From contig PAZY01000037.1 of the NCBI GenBank assembly GCA_002715765.1, forward strand, positions 74,405 through 119,323: a stretch of DNA of 44,919 bases, in the 5' to 3' direction. Shown in pieces: positions 9,273 to 17,189 of this stretch; within the stretch, counting starts at the first letter, position 1; the number at the start of each line of letters is the position of its first letter. Made by a program: the position numbers and the translations under genes. The notes below the pieces were generated by a model that saw only the letters and a list, made by a program, of their open reading frames with translations, made no database searches and was not told where the DNA came from. Source of the DNA: Rhodobiaceae bacterium (GTDB lineage Bacteria; Pseudomonadota; Alphaproteobacteria; Parvibaculales; Parvibaculaceae).

Positions 9273-9300
9273 TTGACTTTTCCATATTTTGTTCTAGACT
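9273..9300 (+). promoter_or_regulatory. Sigma-70-like promoter for the orphan gene at 9334
   Basis: TTGACT at 9273-9278 and TAGACT at 9295-9300 are separated by 16 bases in a markedly AT-rich stretch directly upstream of the gene. TTCTA and TAGAA half-sites (9292-9309) overlapping the -10 region could be an operator. Prediction by eye only. Confidence 0.5.
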
Positions 9301-9333
9301 ATTTTTAGAATAAATACGGAAAGAAAAATTTTG

Positions 9334-9981
9334 ATGGCAAATGTTTTTGGAACGCCGAAAAAAGCAACCAACCGCCGTAGACTATTCGAGTTAGGGGAAG
9401 CCGCGCTTGAGAAGGCGGGGTGGCGCGTCGAGCGCATTCAGGGCATCGGCAAGTCGAGCGTCCGCAGGATCATCAAGGGCGACGAACGACATACCGTGTC
9501 GATTCGCACCACGCAGGACACATGGATCGCTTTTCCTCGCAACAACGACGATAGCGGATGGGTCACGCTAGACGACGTAGATTACGTCGTTGCCGTCACT
9601 GTTGACAACAAGGATGAACCAAAAGAAGGGCAGGTCTATATGGTTGGCGGCGATGAAATGCGAAAACGATTTGACCGCGCTTATCGCGCCAGACTGGGTG
9701 CGGGCCATACAATCCCGGTCGGGCGCGGTGTATGGGTGTCAATGTTTCTCGCCGAAGACCCGGACGCACCCTCTTCAGTTGGCGGGGGTATTGCTCTTGA
9801 CAAGAAGCCCCTGCTTTCGATGAAGCTTGATGCGCCGTTCGACGAAGGATCGCCCGAAGTTTCCGCGCCGGTTCCGGGGCGCGGCGAAGAAGCGCCGCTG
9901 ACCATCGCAGAAGCAAAAAGGCGCCTGGCGCAATCGCTTGGTGTTGCCCCCGAAAAGGTCAAGATCGTGATTGAGGCATGA
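9334..9981 (+). CDS. Hypothetical protein of an accessory region
   Basis: A 215-residue soluble protein I do not recognise. The first 100 residues are mixed alpha/beta with a basic N-terminus (TPKKATNRRR), then SVRRIIKGDERHTVSIRTTQD and a strand-rich core with DDVDYVVAVTVD; this strand-charged pattern is loosely reminiscent of PD-(D/E)XK folds but the catalytic set is not convincing. The C-terminal third is Pro/Gly-rich (SAPVPGRGEEAP) and ends in a short helical/strand module (LTIAEAKRRLAQSLGVAPEK) like a small nucleic-acid or substrate-binding tail. A TTG directly precedes the ATG. It has its own promoter and sits alone between the terminator at 9209 and a 1.2-kb noncoding region. Confidence 0.6.
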   Translation: MANVFGTPKKATNRRRLFELGEAALEKAGWRVERIQGIGKSSVRRIIKGDERHTVSIRTTQDTWIAFPRNNDDSGWVTLDDVDYVVAVTVDNKDEPKEGQVYMVGGDEMRKRFDRAYRARLGAGHTIPVGRGVWVSMFLAEDPDAPSSVGGGIALDKKPLLSMKLDAPFDEGSPEVSAPVPGRGEEAPLTIAEAKRRLAQSLGVAPEKVKIVIEA

Positions 9982-10406
9982 TCTACGCATTGGCCGGTTC
10001 GCGGCGACGAAAGCGCGAAGCGGCGCGTGCGGAGCGATATGTGATCACATTTCCGTGATAGGTCAGCAGTGCTTTAGGGCCAGCTTAAGGGCAGTTCAGC
10101 ACTAGGTAATTCTTAGGCAGAGAAATTTGCCGCGAAATTTTCCTAGTAATTTAAATATGTTACAAGATGAATTGGTAGCGGAGGTCCGTAGCAGCCTGGA
10201 CTGCATTCCGCCCATCGTCGTCGCTTGCTGACCAAGCCAATCAGTCAACACCGCTATTCCCTGTAATCAGGCCAGGTTGCGCATAATGCGGCGCGGCACC
10301 AAGCCATAGATCCATACCGTCATCGCTCACAGCTGATGCTGCTGGCGCTGCGCTTTTGCCGTCATAACGACGAGGTACTCGAAAATTATTTTGGCCATCG
10401 GAAAAG

Positions 10407-10651
10407 GGTAACTTTGGTGACAGCGGTCACCTCATTGTTTTTAAAAGGTTTTTTAGAACCACAAAAGGTAACCAAAAGGTCACCGGTTACCTTTTTGGAC
10501 GGTCACCGGCCCAAATATTTTTCCTAATCTTTTCAACAACTTAGAAGCGGTTACCTTTTCGGTTACCCTTGGTGACCTTTTAAGGGTCACCGCAGACCTT
10601 ATTAATATCAATGACTTACACCCTATTTTCGGGCAGGTGACCCCGGTTACC
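10407..10651. repeat. Array of GGTNACC palindromes (iteron- or operator-like)
   Basis: Eleven exact copies of the 7-base palindrome GGTNACC start at 10425, 10467, 10478, 10485, 10501, 10549, 10561, 10571, 10585, 10636 and 10645, and two near copies (GGTAACT, GGTGACA) at 10407 and 10416. About 0.06 copies would be expected by chance in 230 bases. Copies fall in four clusters separated by AT-rich gaps of about 40 bases; many are flanked by AAAA or TTTT on one side. This is the layout of a protein-binding array such as an origin, partition site or packaging site. Confidence 0.8.
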
Positions 10652-10844
10652 CTTTTCCGGAGAGGCCGCCATTTTTTACGGCCACCCCATAGCCGAGGCA
10701 TTATTGGAACGTCCCTGGCAGTCGCAACTACACCGACGAATTCCGCAGAGATTACCCAAGCCTTGAGACTGCCAATTAGGTTCAGCGGACCCTGAGAAAG
10801 TCCCACTTCCGCATGTGCAGAAAAACCAGCCCGCAAAGCTCGCG

Positions 10845-10863
10845 GGCGAGGAGGGGAGATGAG
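10845..10863 (+). other. Candidate cos (cohesive end) site, P2-like
   Basis: The 19 bases here match the P2 cohesive-end sequence, as I remember it, at 14 of 19 positions, including the first seven (GGCGAGG) and GGGGA. It lies on the expected side of the portal gene: in P2 the order is cos, Q, P. Here the restriction enzyme gene would lie between cos and Q. The match was made from memory and is not proof. Confidence 0.35.
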
Positions 10864-10873
10864 CGCGCAGCCA

Positions 10874-10906
10874 GGGGCCGCGCGAAGCCGGGGGCCGCGC
10901 GAAGCC
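10874..10906. repeat. Direct repeat of 16 bases, 17-base period
   Basis: GGGGCCGCGCGAAGCC occurs at 10874-10889 and again at 10891-10906. It directly follows the cos-like sequence. Confidence 0.8.
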
Positions 10907-11228
10907 AAGGCCTGCACACAGCTGGGGCGTGTACAAAGCCAGAGCGCGCGCAAAATCGACGACCAAGAGGGATGGTGTGCCTGTGCAATGAGAATGGGCA
11001 GGAGAAAAACCGCACCCAAATACGCACCCACTCAGATAGAGTAAGCTCCGATTCTCGAAAGGCGATCCTGGGTTCTACCGCGCGAAGACAGCCAGAGAGC
11101 AATTGATCGACAATGATGAGCCGCCAGTTGGCAGGCCCGGGCAAAAAGAGTGATAAAACACCGAAGTCCTGAGCTGCAGGCGTGAGCTGTGTGGCGCTCG
11201 ATGTAAGGTCTAAGGGGGGCGTTAAGGA

Positions 11229-14200
11229 ATGAAACTGCAAGAATTGTTGGAAGCCTATCGCTCCACGGCCAGAGACGAGACCGAAAAAGGTCAATATTTT
11301 GAACGCCTGGTCCGTGTTTTTCTAAGTCATGATGACCTTCAAAAGCAGTTCTATTCGGAAGTCATACCCTTTTCTGACTGGGCAAAGGCCCATGGGTGGA
11401 AGAGCAATGACACAGGCATCGACCTGGTTGCCACACTTGCCGATGGTTCCGGCTACGCTGCCATTCAATGCAAATTTTATGCGCCCAGCCACACCATTCA
11501 GAAGCCGGATATAGACAGCTTCATTTCCGCAGCTTCAAACGATGCTTTCGCACGCCTGGTCATCGTCGATACAACGCAAAAAGATTTCGGTCGGAATGCA
11601 ACAGAGACGCTCGATAAGCTTTCCAAAGACTGGAACCGGATTGGCACGACTGAACTGGAAGCCAGCCGTATCGACTGGTCACAGTTCATGCGTACCGGAA
11701 ATGTCAGCCTTGCACCCAAAAAGGAACTACGCGACCACCAGAAGGATGCACTACAGGCGGTTGTAGAAGGTCTGCAAAAGGCAGATCGCGGCAAAATGAT
11801 TATGGCCTGTGGCACCGGCAAAACCTTCACCGGGCTTCGAATTGCAGAAACGATTGCCGGCAAAGGAAAACACGTCCTGTTTATGGTGCCATCGCTCGCC
11901 CTGATGTCTCAAACGGTGCGCGAATGGAAAAATGACTGCCAGGAGGAGTTTACAGCGTTTTCGGCCTGTTCTGATGTCAAGGTCGGCAGAAATGCCGATG
12001 CGGACAGCCTGGACCTGAATATGCATGAACTCGCCTTCCCCGCGACAACCGATCCGGAAAAGATTTCCCGCCAAGTTGCCATCGCCACCCCGGACAAGAT
12101 GACGGTGGTTTTTTCCACCTATCATTCAATTGATGTGCTGACACGCGCCCAGAAGAACCACGGGCTTCCTGCGTTTGATCTTGTCATCTGTGATGAAGCC
12201 CACCGGACAACCGGTGTCACACTCAAAAGCGAAGACGACAGCAATTTTGTACGTATTCACAATGACGATTATGTAAGCGCCAAGAAGCGGCTCTACATGA
12301 CGGCCACGCCACGCATTTTCGGCGATGCAGCCAAGCGCAAAGCTGATGATTACGACGCTGAGCTGGCTTCGATGGATGATGAAACCAAGTTCGGTGAAAA
12401 TCTGTTCCATCGTGGCTTTGGCTGGGCCGTCGAGAACGACCTGTTGACTGACTACAAGGTGGTCGTCCTCGCAGTGGATGAAGGGCTTGTCTCCACCTCG
12501 ATCCAGCATCGGTTGAAAAGCGGTGCTGAACTTACCCTGGATGACGCTACAAAGATTATCGGTTGCTACAAGGCACTGACCAAAGCCAACCTGGCATCAG
12601 ATCTTGATTTTGATCCGCGCCCCATGAAGCGGGCCCTGGCTTTTTGCCAGAGCATTGCGAAATCGAAAATCATTGAGGATGAGTTTGCCAAGGTAGTGGA
12701 GGAATACACCAGCAACGAGCTGATCGAAGATGATGGTCAGCTGGAAATTGAGGTTCAGCACGTAGACGGCAGTTACAATGCCAATGCCCGTGAGCAACTG
12801 CTCAACTGGCTCAAGGCCGATGCCGGCGACGGCGCTTGCCGTATCTTGACCAATGCAAAAGTCTTGTCAGAGGGTGTGGACGTCCCCGCCCTCGACGCCA
12901 TTATGTTTATGCACCCGCGCAAGAGCCAGATTGACGTGGTGCAGTCCGTCGGGCGCGTCATGCGCCGCGCCGAGGGAAAGAAACTGGGCTATGTCATCCT
13001 GCCCGTTGCTATTCCACCCAATACAAAGCCCGAGGATGCTCTGAACGACAATGAGCGCTACAAGGTCGTCTGGCAAATTCTGAACGCACTACGCGCTCAC
13101 GATGAACGGCTGGACGCACGGATCAACCAGGCCAAGATTGGTGAAGATATCAGCGACATGATTGAGCTGGTGAATATTTCGTCAGAAACAGAACTGAAAG
13201 AACTGACGAGCGTTGTTGATGACTTCTCCACAACAAAGAAGAAAGCCGCAAAAGCGAATGCGGAGATTGGGCAGGAAGGTCGTTCGTCCCGGCAGTCAAA
13301 TGATGAAACATCGCAAGGTGAAATGGTTTTTGACGAATTCACCCGTGCCATCATGGCCAAGATCGTCGAAAAATGCGGCACCCGGGAATATTGGGACACA
13401 TGGGCAAAAGACATTGCCAAAATCGCCCAGACCCACATCACCCGCATCACCACCATCGTGGGCAAGGACGGGCCGGAACGCACGTCTTTCCTCGCCTTCC
13501 TGGAAGAGCTTCAGGATGATCTCAATCCGGAAATTTCCGAGGCCGAAGCGATCGAGATGCTGGCACAGCATCTCATCACCAAACCAGTCTTTGACGCGCT
13601 CTTTAAAGGAAGCCGGTTTACCAAGGAAAACCCTGTTTCCCGAGCAATGGAGATCGTGCTGGGGCAATTGCACGAACACAATCTGGCTAAAGAATCTGAC
13701 AGCCTGGCGAAATTTTATGACAGTGTGGAACGCCGGGCAACGGACGTAAAAACCGCGCACGGCCGCCAGAGCCTGATCACTGAACTTTATGACAAATTCT
13801 TCCGAACGGCCTTCCCTGTGCTGACCGCGAGGCTTGGTATCGTCTATACCCCGGTTGAGGTGGTGGATTTTATCATCCATTCCGTCAATGACGTGCTGAA
13901 AGCCCAGTTCGGCCAGACACTCGGCTCCAAGGGTGTTCATATCCTTGATCCCTTTACCGGCACCGGCACCTTCATCACCCGCCTTTTGCAATCGGGCTTG
14001 ATCGCGCCCAATGAGCTGGAGCATAAATACAAACACGAAATCCATGCCAACGAGATCGTGTTGCTGGCTTATTACATTGCCGCCATCAACATCGAAACCG
14101 TCTATCACGAGATGATGCATGGAGATCTGACCAGTGACGCACCCTATGACCCATTCGAGGGCATTCTGCTGACAGACACATTCCAGATGTATGAGCAGGA

Positions 14201-16118
14201 CCGCGGCATGATTGCCAAACTCCTGCCTGACAATTCAGAACGTCGCACCAAGCAGAAGGAACTGGATATCCGTGTGATTATCGGCAACCCGCCCTACTCG
14301 GCCGGCCAAGGTAACACAAACGACAATGCAGCGAACATCACCTATCCGGCGCTGGATATGGCAATCCGCAATAGCTATGCCGCGCATTCTTCAGCTACCA
14401 ACAAAAATGCTCTCTACGATAGTTACATCAGGGCAATCCGATGGGCGAGTGACCGGATCGGTGATGCGGGCGTCATGGCCTATGTGACCAACGCTGGATG
14501 GGTGGATGGCAATGCAACGGATGGGCTACGCAAGTGCCTTGCCGAAGAGTTTAGTGATCTTTACGTGTTTCATCTTCGTGGCAACCAACGCACCTCGGGT
14601 GAGCTCTCTCGCAAGGAAGGCGGCAAAATTTTTGGCTCGGGCAGTCGGGCACCAATTGCGATTTCTGTCCTCGTGAAGAATCCCGACGCCATCGCACACG
14701 GGTGCATCCATTTTCACGACATTGGTGACTATCTCGACCAGAAGCAAAAACTGACGATCATTCGGGAATTTGGCTCGATTGATGGCATCTCGAAAGCCAA
14801 AGGCTGGAAAAATGTTACCCCCGACGAAAACAATGATTGGCTGGATCAGGTGGATCGCAGCTTTGAAAAGTTTCCAATCCTCGGAGCCAAACGCGGGCAA
14901 GACAAAGGATTGTTTGAAGACTATTCGAGGGGCGCTGAAACGGGTCGTGATGCTTGGTGTTATCAATCTTCGAAATCCGCATTGCAGACTAACATAGTTC
15001 GCTTTATCGAATTTTATAATCGCCAGAATGCTCAATTCGGTGGCGGAAAAATATCTAAGGTCGAGGATGTTATTGACTACAATTCAAGGAAGGTAAGCTG
15101 GACAAGTAGTCTTATTTCTTCACTGAAGAGAGGGAAGTCTATTCTATTCGACGAAGCCTGTCTGGCACCTTCCATCTACCGGCCATTTCAGAAACAGCAT
15201 CTATATTTTTCTAACGACTTAACACATCGTATTGGAAAAATGCGGGGCATTTTTCCAAACGCGGATACAGAAAACCTCGTGATCCAAATTTCTGGTGTAG
15301 GATCAAAGAATTTCACTGCTCTTATGTCCAAGCATCTGCCATGCCTCGACAACGTTGAAAAAGGTCAATGCTTCCCCCTCTATCTCTACGAAGAAACCCA
15401 ACCCGATGACGGCCTCTTCGCTACGGATGGTACGCCAACCAGCCTCACCCGTCGTGATGCGATCACTGATGAAGGCCTTGCGCATTTTCAGGCCGCCTAT
15501 CCGGGGGAGGAGATCAGCAAGGAAGATCTGTTCTATTACATCTACGGCCTGTTGCACTCGCCTGAGTATCGTGAGCGGTTTAAAAACAACCTAGCGAAAC
15601 AACTCCCCCGCATACCGGCGGTCAAGAGTTTTGCTGACTTCGCCGCCTTCCGTGATGCGGGCCGGGCGCTCGGGCATTTGCATGTGAATTTTGAAGACGT
15701 AGAGCCCTACATGGTCACCTTTAAAGAGGGGGATCACAGCCTGATAAACGAGGCTGAGGCAGATCCGGTCAAGTTCTACCGCGTCAAGAAAATGAAATTT
15801 GGCGGCAAGGGCAGAGAGAAAGACAAGACCACAATCATCTATAACGACCACATCACCATGCAGAACGTGCCACTGGAAGCGTATGACTATGTCGTCAACG
15901 GCAAGCCGGCACTCGAATGGGTGATGGAACGCCAGGTGGTCAAAACCGACAAAGCAAGCGGCATCATCAATGACGCCAATGATTATGCGAACGAAACAGT
16001 AGGCAACCCGAAATACCCGCTGGAACTCTTCCAGCGCGTAATCACCGTGAGCCTGGAAACAATGAAAATCGTAAACAGCTTGCCGAAACTGGATATCCCG
16101 GAAACAAAGCCAAAATAA
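11229..16118 (+). CDS. Type ISP restriction-modification enzyme (nuclease-helicase-methyltransferase)
   Basis: A 1629-residue single-chain enzyme that both methylates adenine at an asymmetric site and cuts unmodified DNA after ATP-driven translocation, as in LlaBIII/LlaGI. Domains in order: N-terminal Mrr-like PD-(D/E)XK nuclease (Asp65, Gln80-Cys-Lys82), a superfamily 2 helicase/translocase with Walker A ACGTGKT near residue 193-199 and DEAH at 322-325, a helicase C-terminal lobe with QSVGRVMRR, a helical coupler, a gamma-class N6-adenine methyltransferase with DPFTGTGTF near 907 and NPPY near 1020, and a C-terminal target-recognition region. Length matches the family and all motifs look intact. 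AAGGA lies 5 bases before the ATG. Its stop is 12 bases from the convergent portal gene. Confidence 0.92.
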   Translation: MKLQELLEAYRSTARDETEKGQYFERLVRVFLSHDDLQKQFYSEVIPFSDWAKAHGWKSNDTGIDLVATLADGSGYAAIQCKFYAPSHTIQKPDIDSFISAASNDAFARLVIVDTTQKDFGRNATETLDKLSKDWNRIGTTELEASRIDWSQFMRTGNVSLAPKKELRDHQKDALQAVVEGLQKADRGKMIMACGTGKTFTGLRIAETIAGKGKHVLFMVPSLALMSQTVREWKNDCQEEFTAFSACSDVKVGRNADADSLDLNMHELAFPATTDPEKISRQVAIATPDKMTVVFSTYHSIDVLTRAQKNHGLPAFDLVICDEAHRTTGVTLKSEDDSNFVRIHNDDYVSAKKRLYMTATPRIFGDAAKRKADDYDAELASMDDETKFGENLFHRGFGWAVENDLLTDYKVVVLAVDEGLVSTSIQHRLKSGAELTLDDATKIIGCYKALTKANLASDLDFDPRPMKRALAFCQSIAKSKIIEDEFAKVVEEYTSNELIEDDGQLEIEVQHVDGSYNANAREQLLNWLKADAGDGACRILTNAKVLSEGVDVPALDAIMFMHPRKSQIDVVQSVGRVMRRAEGKKLGYVILPVAIPPNTKPEDALNDNERYKVVWQILNALRAHDERLDARINQAKIGEDISDMIELVNISSETELKELTSVVDDFSTTKKKAAKANAEIGQEGRSSRQSNDETSQGEMVFDEFTRAIMAKIVEKCGTREYWDTWAKDIAKIAQTHITRITTIVGKDGPERTSFLAFLEELQDDLNPEISEAEAIEMLAQHLITKPVFDALFKGSRFTKENPVSRAMEIVLGQLHEHNLAKESDSLAKFYDSVERRATDVKTAHGRQSLITELYDKFFRTAFPVLTARLGIVYTPVEVVDFIIHSVNDVLKAQFGQTLGSKGVHILDPFTGTGTFITRLLQSGLIAPNELEHKYKHEIHANEIVLLAYYIAAINIETVYHEMMHGDLTSDAPYDPFEGILLTDTFQMYEQDRGMIAKLLPDNSERRTKQKELDIRVIIGNPPYSAGQGNTNDNAANITYPALDMAIRNSYAAHSSATNKNALYDSYIRAIRWASDRIGDAGVMAYVTNAGWVDGNATDGLRKCLAEEFSDLYVFHLRGNQRTSGELSRKEGGKIFGSGSRAPIAISVLVKNPDAIAHGCIHFHDIGDYLDQKQKLTIIREFGSIDGISKAKGWKNVTPDENNDWLDQVDRSFEKFPILGAKRGQDKGLFEDYSRGAETGRDAWCYQSSKSALQTNIVRFIEFYNRQNAQFGGGKISKVEDVIDYNSRKVSWTSSLISSLKRGKSILFDEACLAPSIYRPFQKQHLYFSNDLTHRIGKMRGIFPNADTENLVIQISGVGSKNFTALMSKHLPCLDNVEKGQCFPLYLYEETQPDDGLFATDGTPTSLTRRDAITDEGLAHFQAAYPGEEISKEDLFYYIYGLLHSPEYRERFKNNLAKQLPRIPAVKSFADFAAFRDAGRALGHLHVNFEDVEPYMVTFKEGDHSLINEAEADPVKFYRVKKMKFGGKGREKDKTTIIYNDHITMQNVPLEAYDYVVNGKPALEWVMERQVVKTDKASGIINDANDYANETVGNPKYPLELFQRVITVSLETMKIVNSLPKLDIPETKPK

Positions 16119-16130
16119 CGCTGATCGGGT

Positions 16131-17189
16131 TTACCCCTCCCCCAACCCATATGCGTCAAACGCGATCACCTCTTCCCCCACCCACTCGTTCAGCTCTTTG
16201 AAGCGCTGTTGCAGCGGCATAAGTTCATTGAGTACGAAGACCTTGCTTGCCGCCTCAACTGATCCGAAGCCGCCTGTATTGTTGGGCACCAGCCCCATGA
16301 GCGGCGGTGGCACACGGTGCGCGGCGAGAACATCGTCGCGCGTCACATTCTTGATGTTGAAAAACTCATCCTTGGCTGTGACCTCCGATATCGGGATCAC
16401 CTGAAGACCGTCCTTCTTGCCGTCCGGCGCGTAGACCAGAAGGTTTTTGAAATTGCCGACGCCCTTTGATTTTTTGAGTTGCTCTCGCACCATATCCACA
16501 TCGGCAGTGCTCATCAGCGCGTCAGACATATAAAGGATGAAGCCGGCATGACTACCATTCTCAAAATACTTCCGGCGAAAGAGCGTGGCACTTTCATTCA
16601 GCCAGGCTGAATTAAGCGCCGCCAGATATTCAGGCGTGCCATAAATCTCCTGCGCCGGGTCTGGCTCCTGCAGGTGGAAAATGGCCCCTTCCCCAAACTC
16701 ATGGATCTCTGACCAGTTTTTCACCCACACATAGCAGTCATGACGTTTGGCGCGCCGCGTGCCAAGCGCGGGAGATGGCTTCAGTTCCAGCGCATCGCCG
16801 GTGCGACTTGTGATCCGCTCAAGATAGCCATTGCCAAACAAAAGATAATCAAGCGCCCAACGGCTGAAGGCCTGCCGGGACAAAAGTCGGTGTGGACGGA
16901 AAGTCGATACGAGAATATTGCGCTTGAGATAGATGGCACTTGCGTGATGCGCATTGGCGCGGAAAGACTTGGCAAGACCGCTGAGCGAAACCGGGGGCTC
17001 AAAATAGCGGCCATTGTGAGTGACCTCCAGATAGTCCTGAATGTCACGCCCCTCCAGCACCGGCACAGGCTCCCCAAAGGTGAAAACGTCAAAACCTGCC
17101 TTCTGCTCTGTCACTGTGCCCGTTTTTGTATCCGTGTCTGTGTCCGCGCTTGTGTCTGTGCTTTTCTTCGCGTTCTTCACGTCTTCCAT
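16131..17189 (-). CDS. Phage portal protein (P2 gpQ/PBSX family)
   Basis: A 352-residue portal subunit that forms the dodecameric ring at one capsid vertex through which DNA is packaged and to which the tail attaches. After a Thr/Asp-rich low-complexity N-terminus (residues 10-28) come the typical gpQ segments: FEPPVSLSGLAKSFRANAHH, LDYLLFGNGYLE and the C-terminal AAHRVPPPLMGLVPNNTGGF block. The ATG overlaps the terminase stop by one base (ATGA type), so the two leftward genes are translationally coupled as in P2 (P then Q). Confidence 0.93.
   Translation of the reverse strand: MEDVKNAKKSTDTSADTDTDTKTGTVTEQKAGFDVFTFGEPVPVLEGRDIQDYLEVTHNGRYFEPPVSLSGLAKSFRANAHHASAIYLKRNILVSTFRPHRLLSRQAFSRWALDYLLFGNGYLERITSRTGDALELKPSPALGTRRAKRHDCYVWVKNWSEIHEFGEGAIFHLQEPDPAQEIYGTPEYLAALNSAWLNESATLFRRKYFENGSHAGFILYMSDALMSTADVDMVREQLKKSKGVGNFKNLLVYAPDGKKDGLQVIPISEVTAKDEFFNIKNVTRDDVLAAHRVPPPLMGLVPNNTGGFGSVEAASKVFVLNELMPLQQRFKELNEWVGEEVIAFDAYGLGEG

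Larger units (their letters stand above)
9982..11228. other. 1.2-kb noncoding region upstream of the restriction enzyme
   Basis: No gene can be supported here. The stretch contains AT-rich DNA at 10120-10180, the GGTNACC array at 10407-10651, a P2-cos-like sequence at 10845-10863 and a 17-base direct repeat at 10874-10906. Frames through the array read Val-Thr repeatedly only because GTNAC encodes it. The last 20 bases hold the AAGGA ribosome-binding site of the restriction enzyme. Confidence 0.6.

Noticed and set aside
9978-10058. 26-codon frame overlapping the stop of the orphan gene (ATGA)
   Set aside because: Coupled start is attractive, but the peptide is very short, Arg-rich and without any supporting feature.
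10407-10651. CRISPR array
   Set aside because: Repeats are 7-base palindromes with irregular spacing of 7 to 51 bases and no cas genes, so it is not CRISPR.
10480-11031. 183-residue minus-strand frame over the repeat array and cos-like region
   Set aside because: It is repetitive Val-Thr coding produced by the GGTNACC motif, low in complexity, without a start signal or family features.
13296-14120. 274-residue frame antisense to the restriction enzyme
   Set aside because: Antisense shadow of a clearly conserved methyltransferase region.
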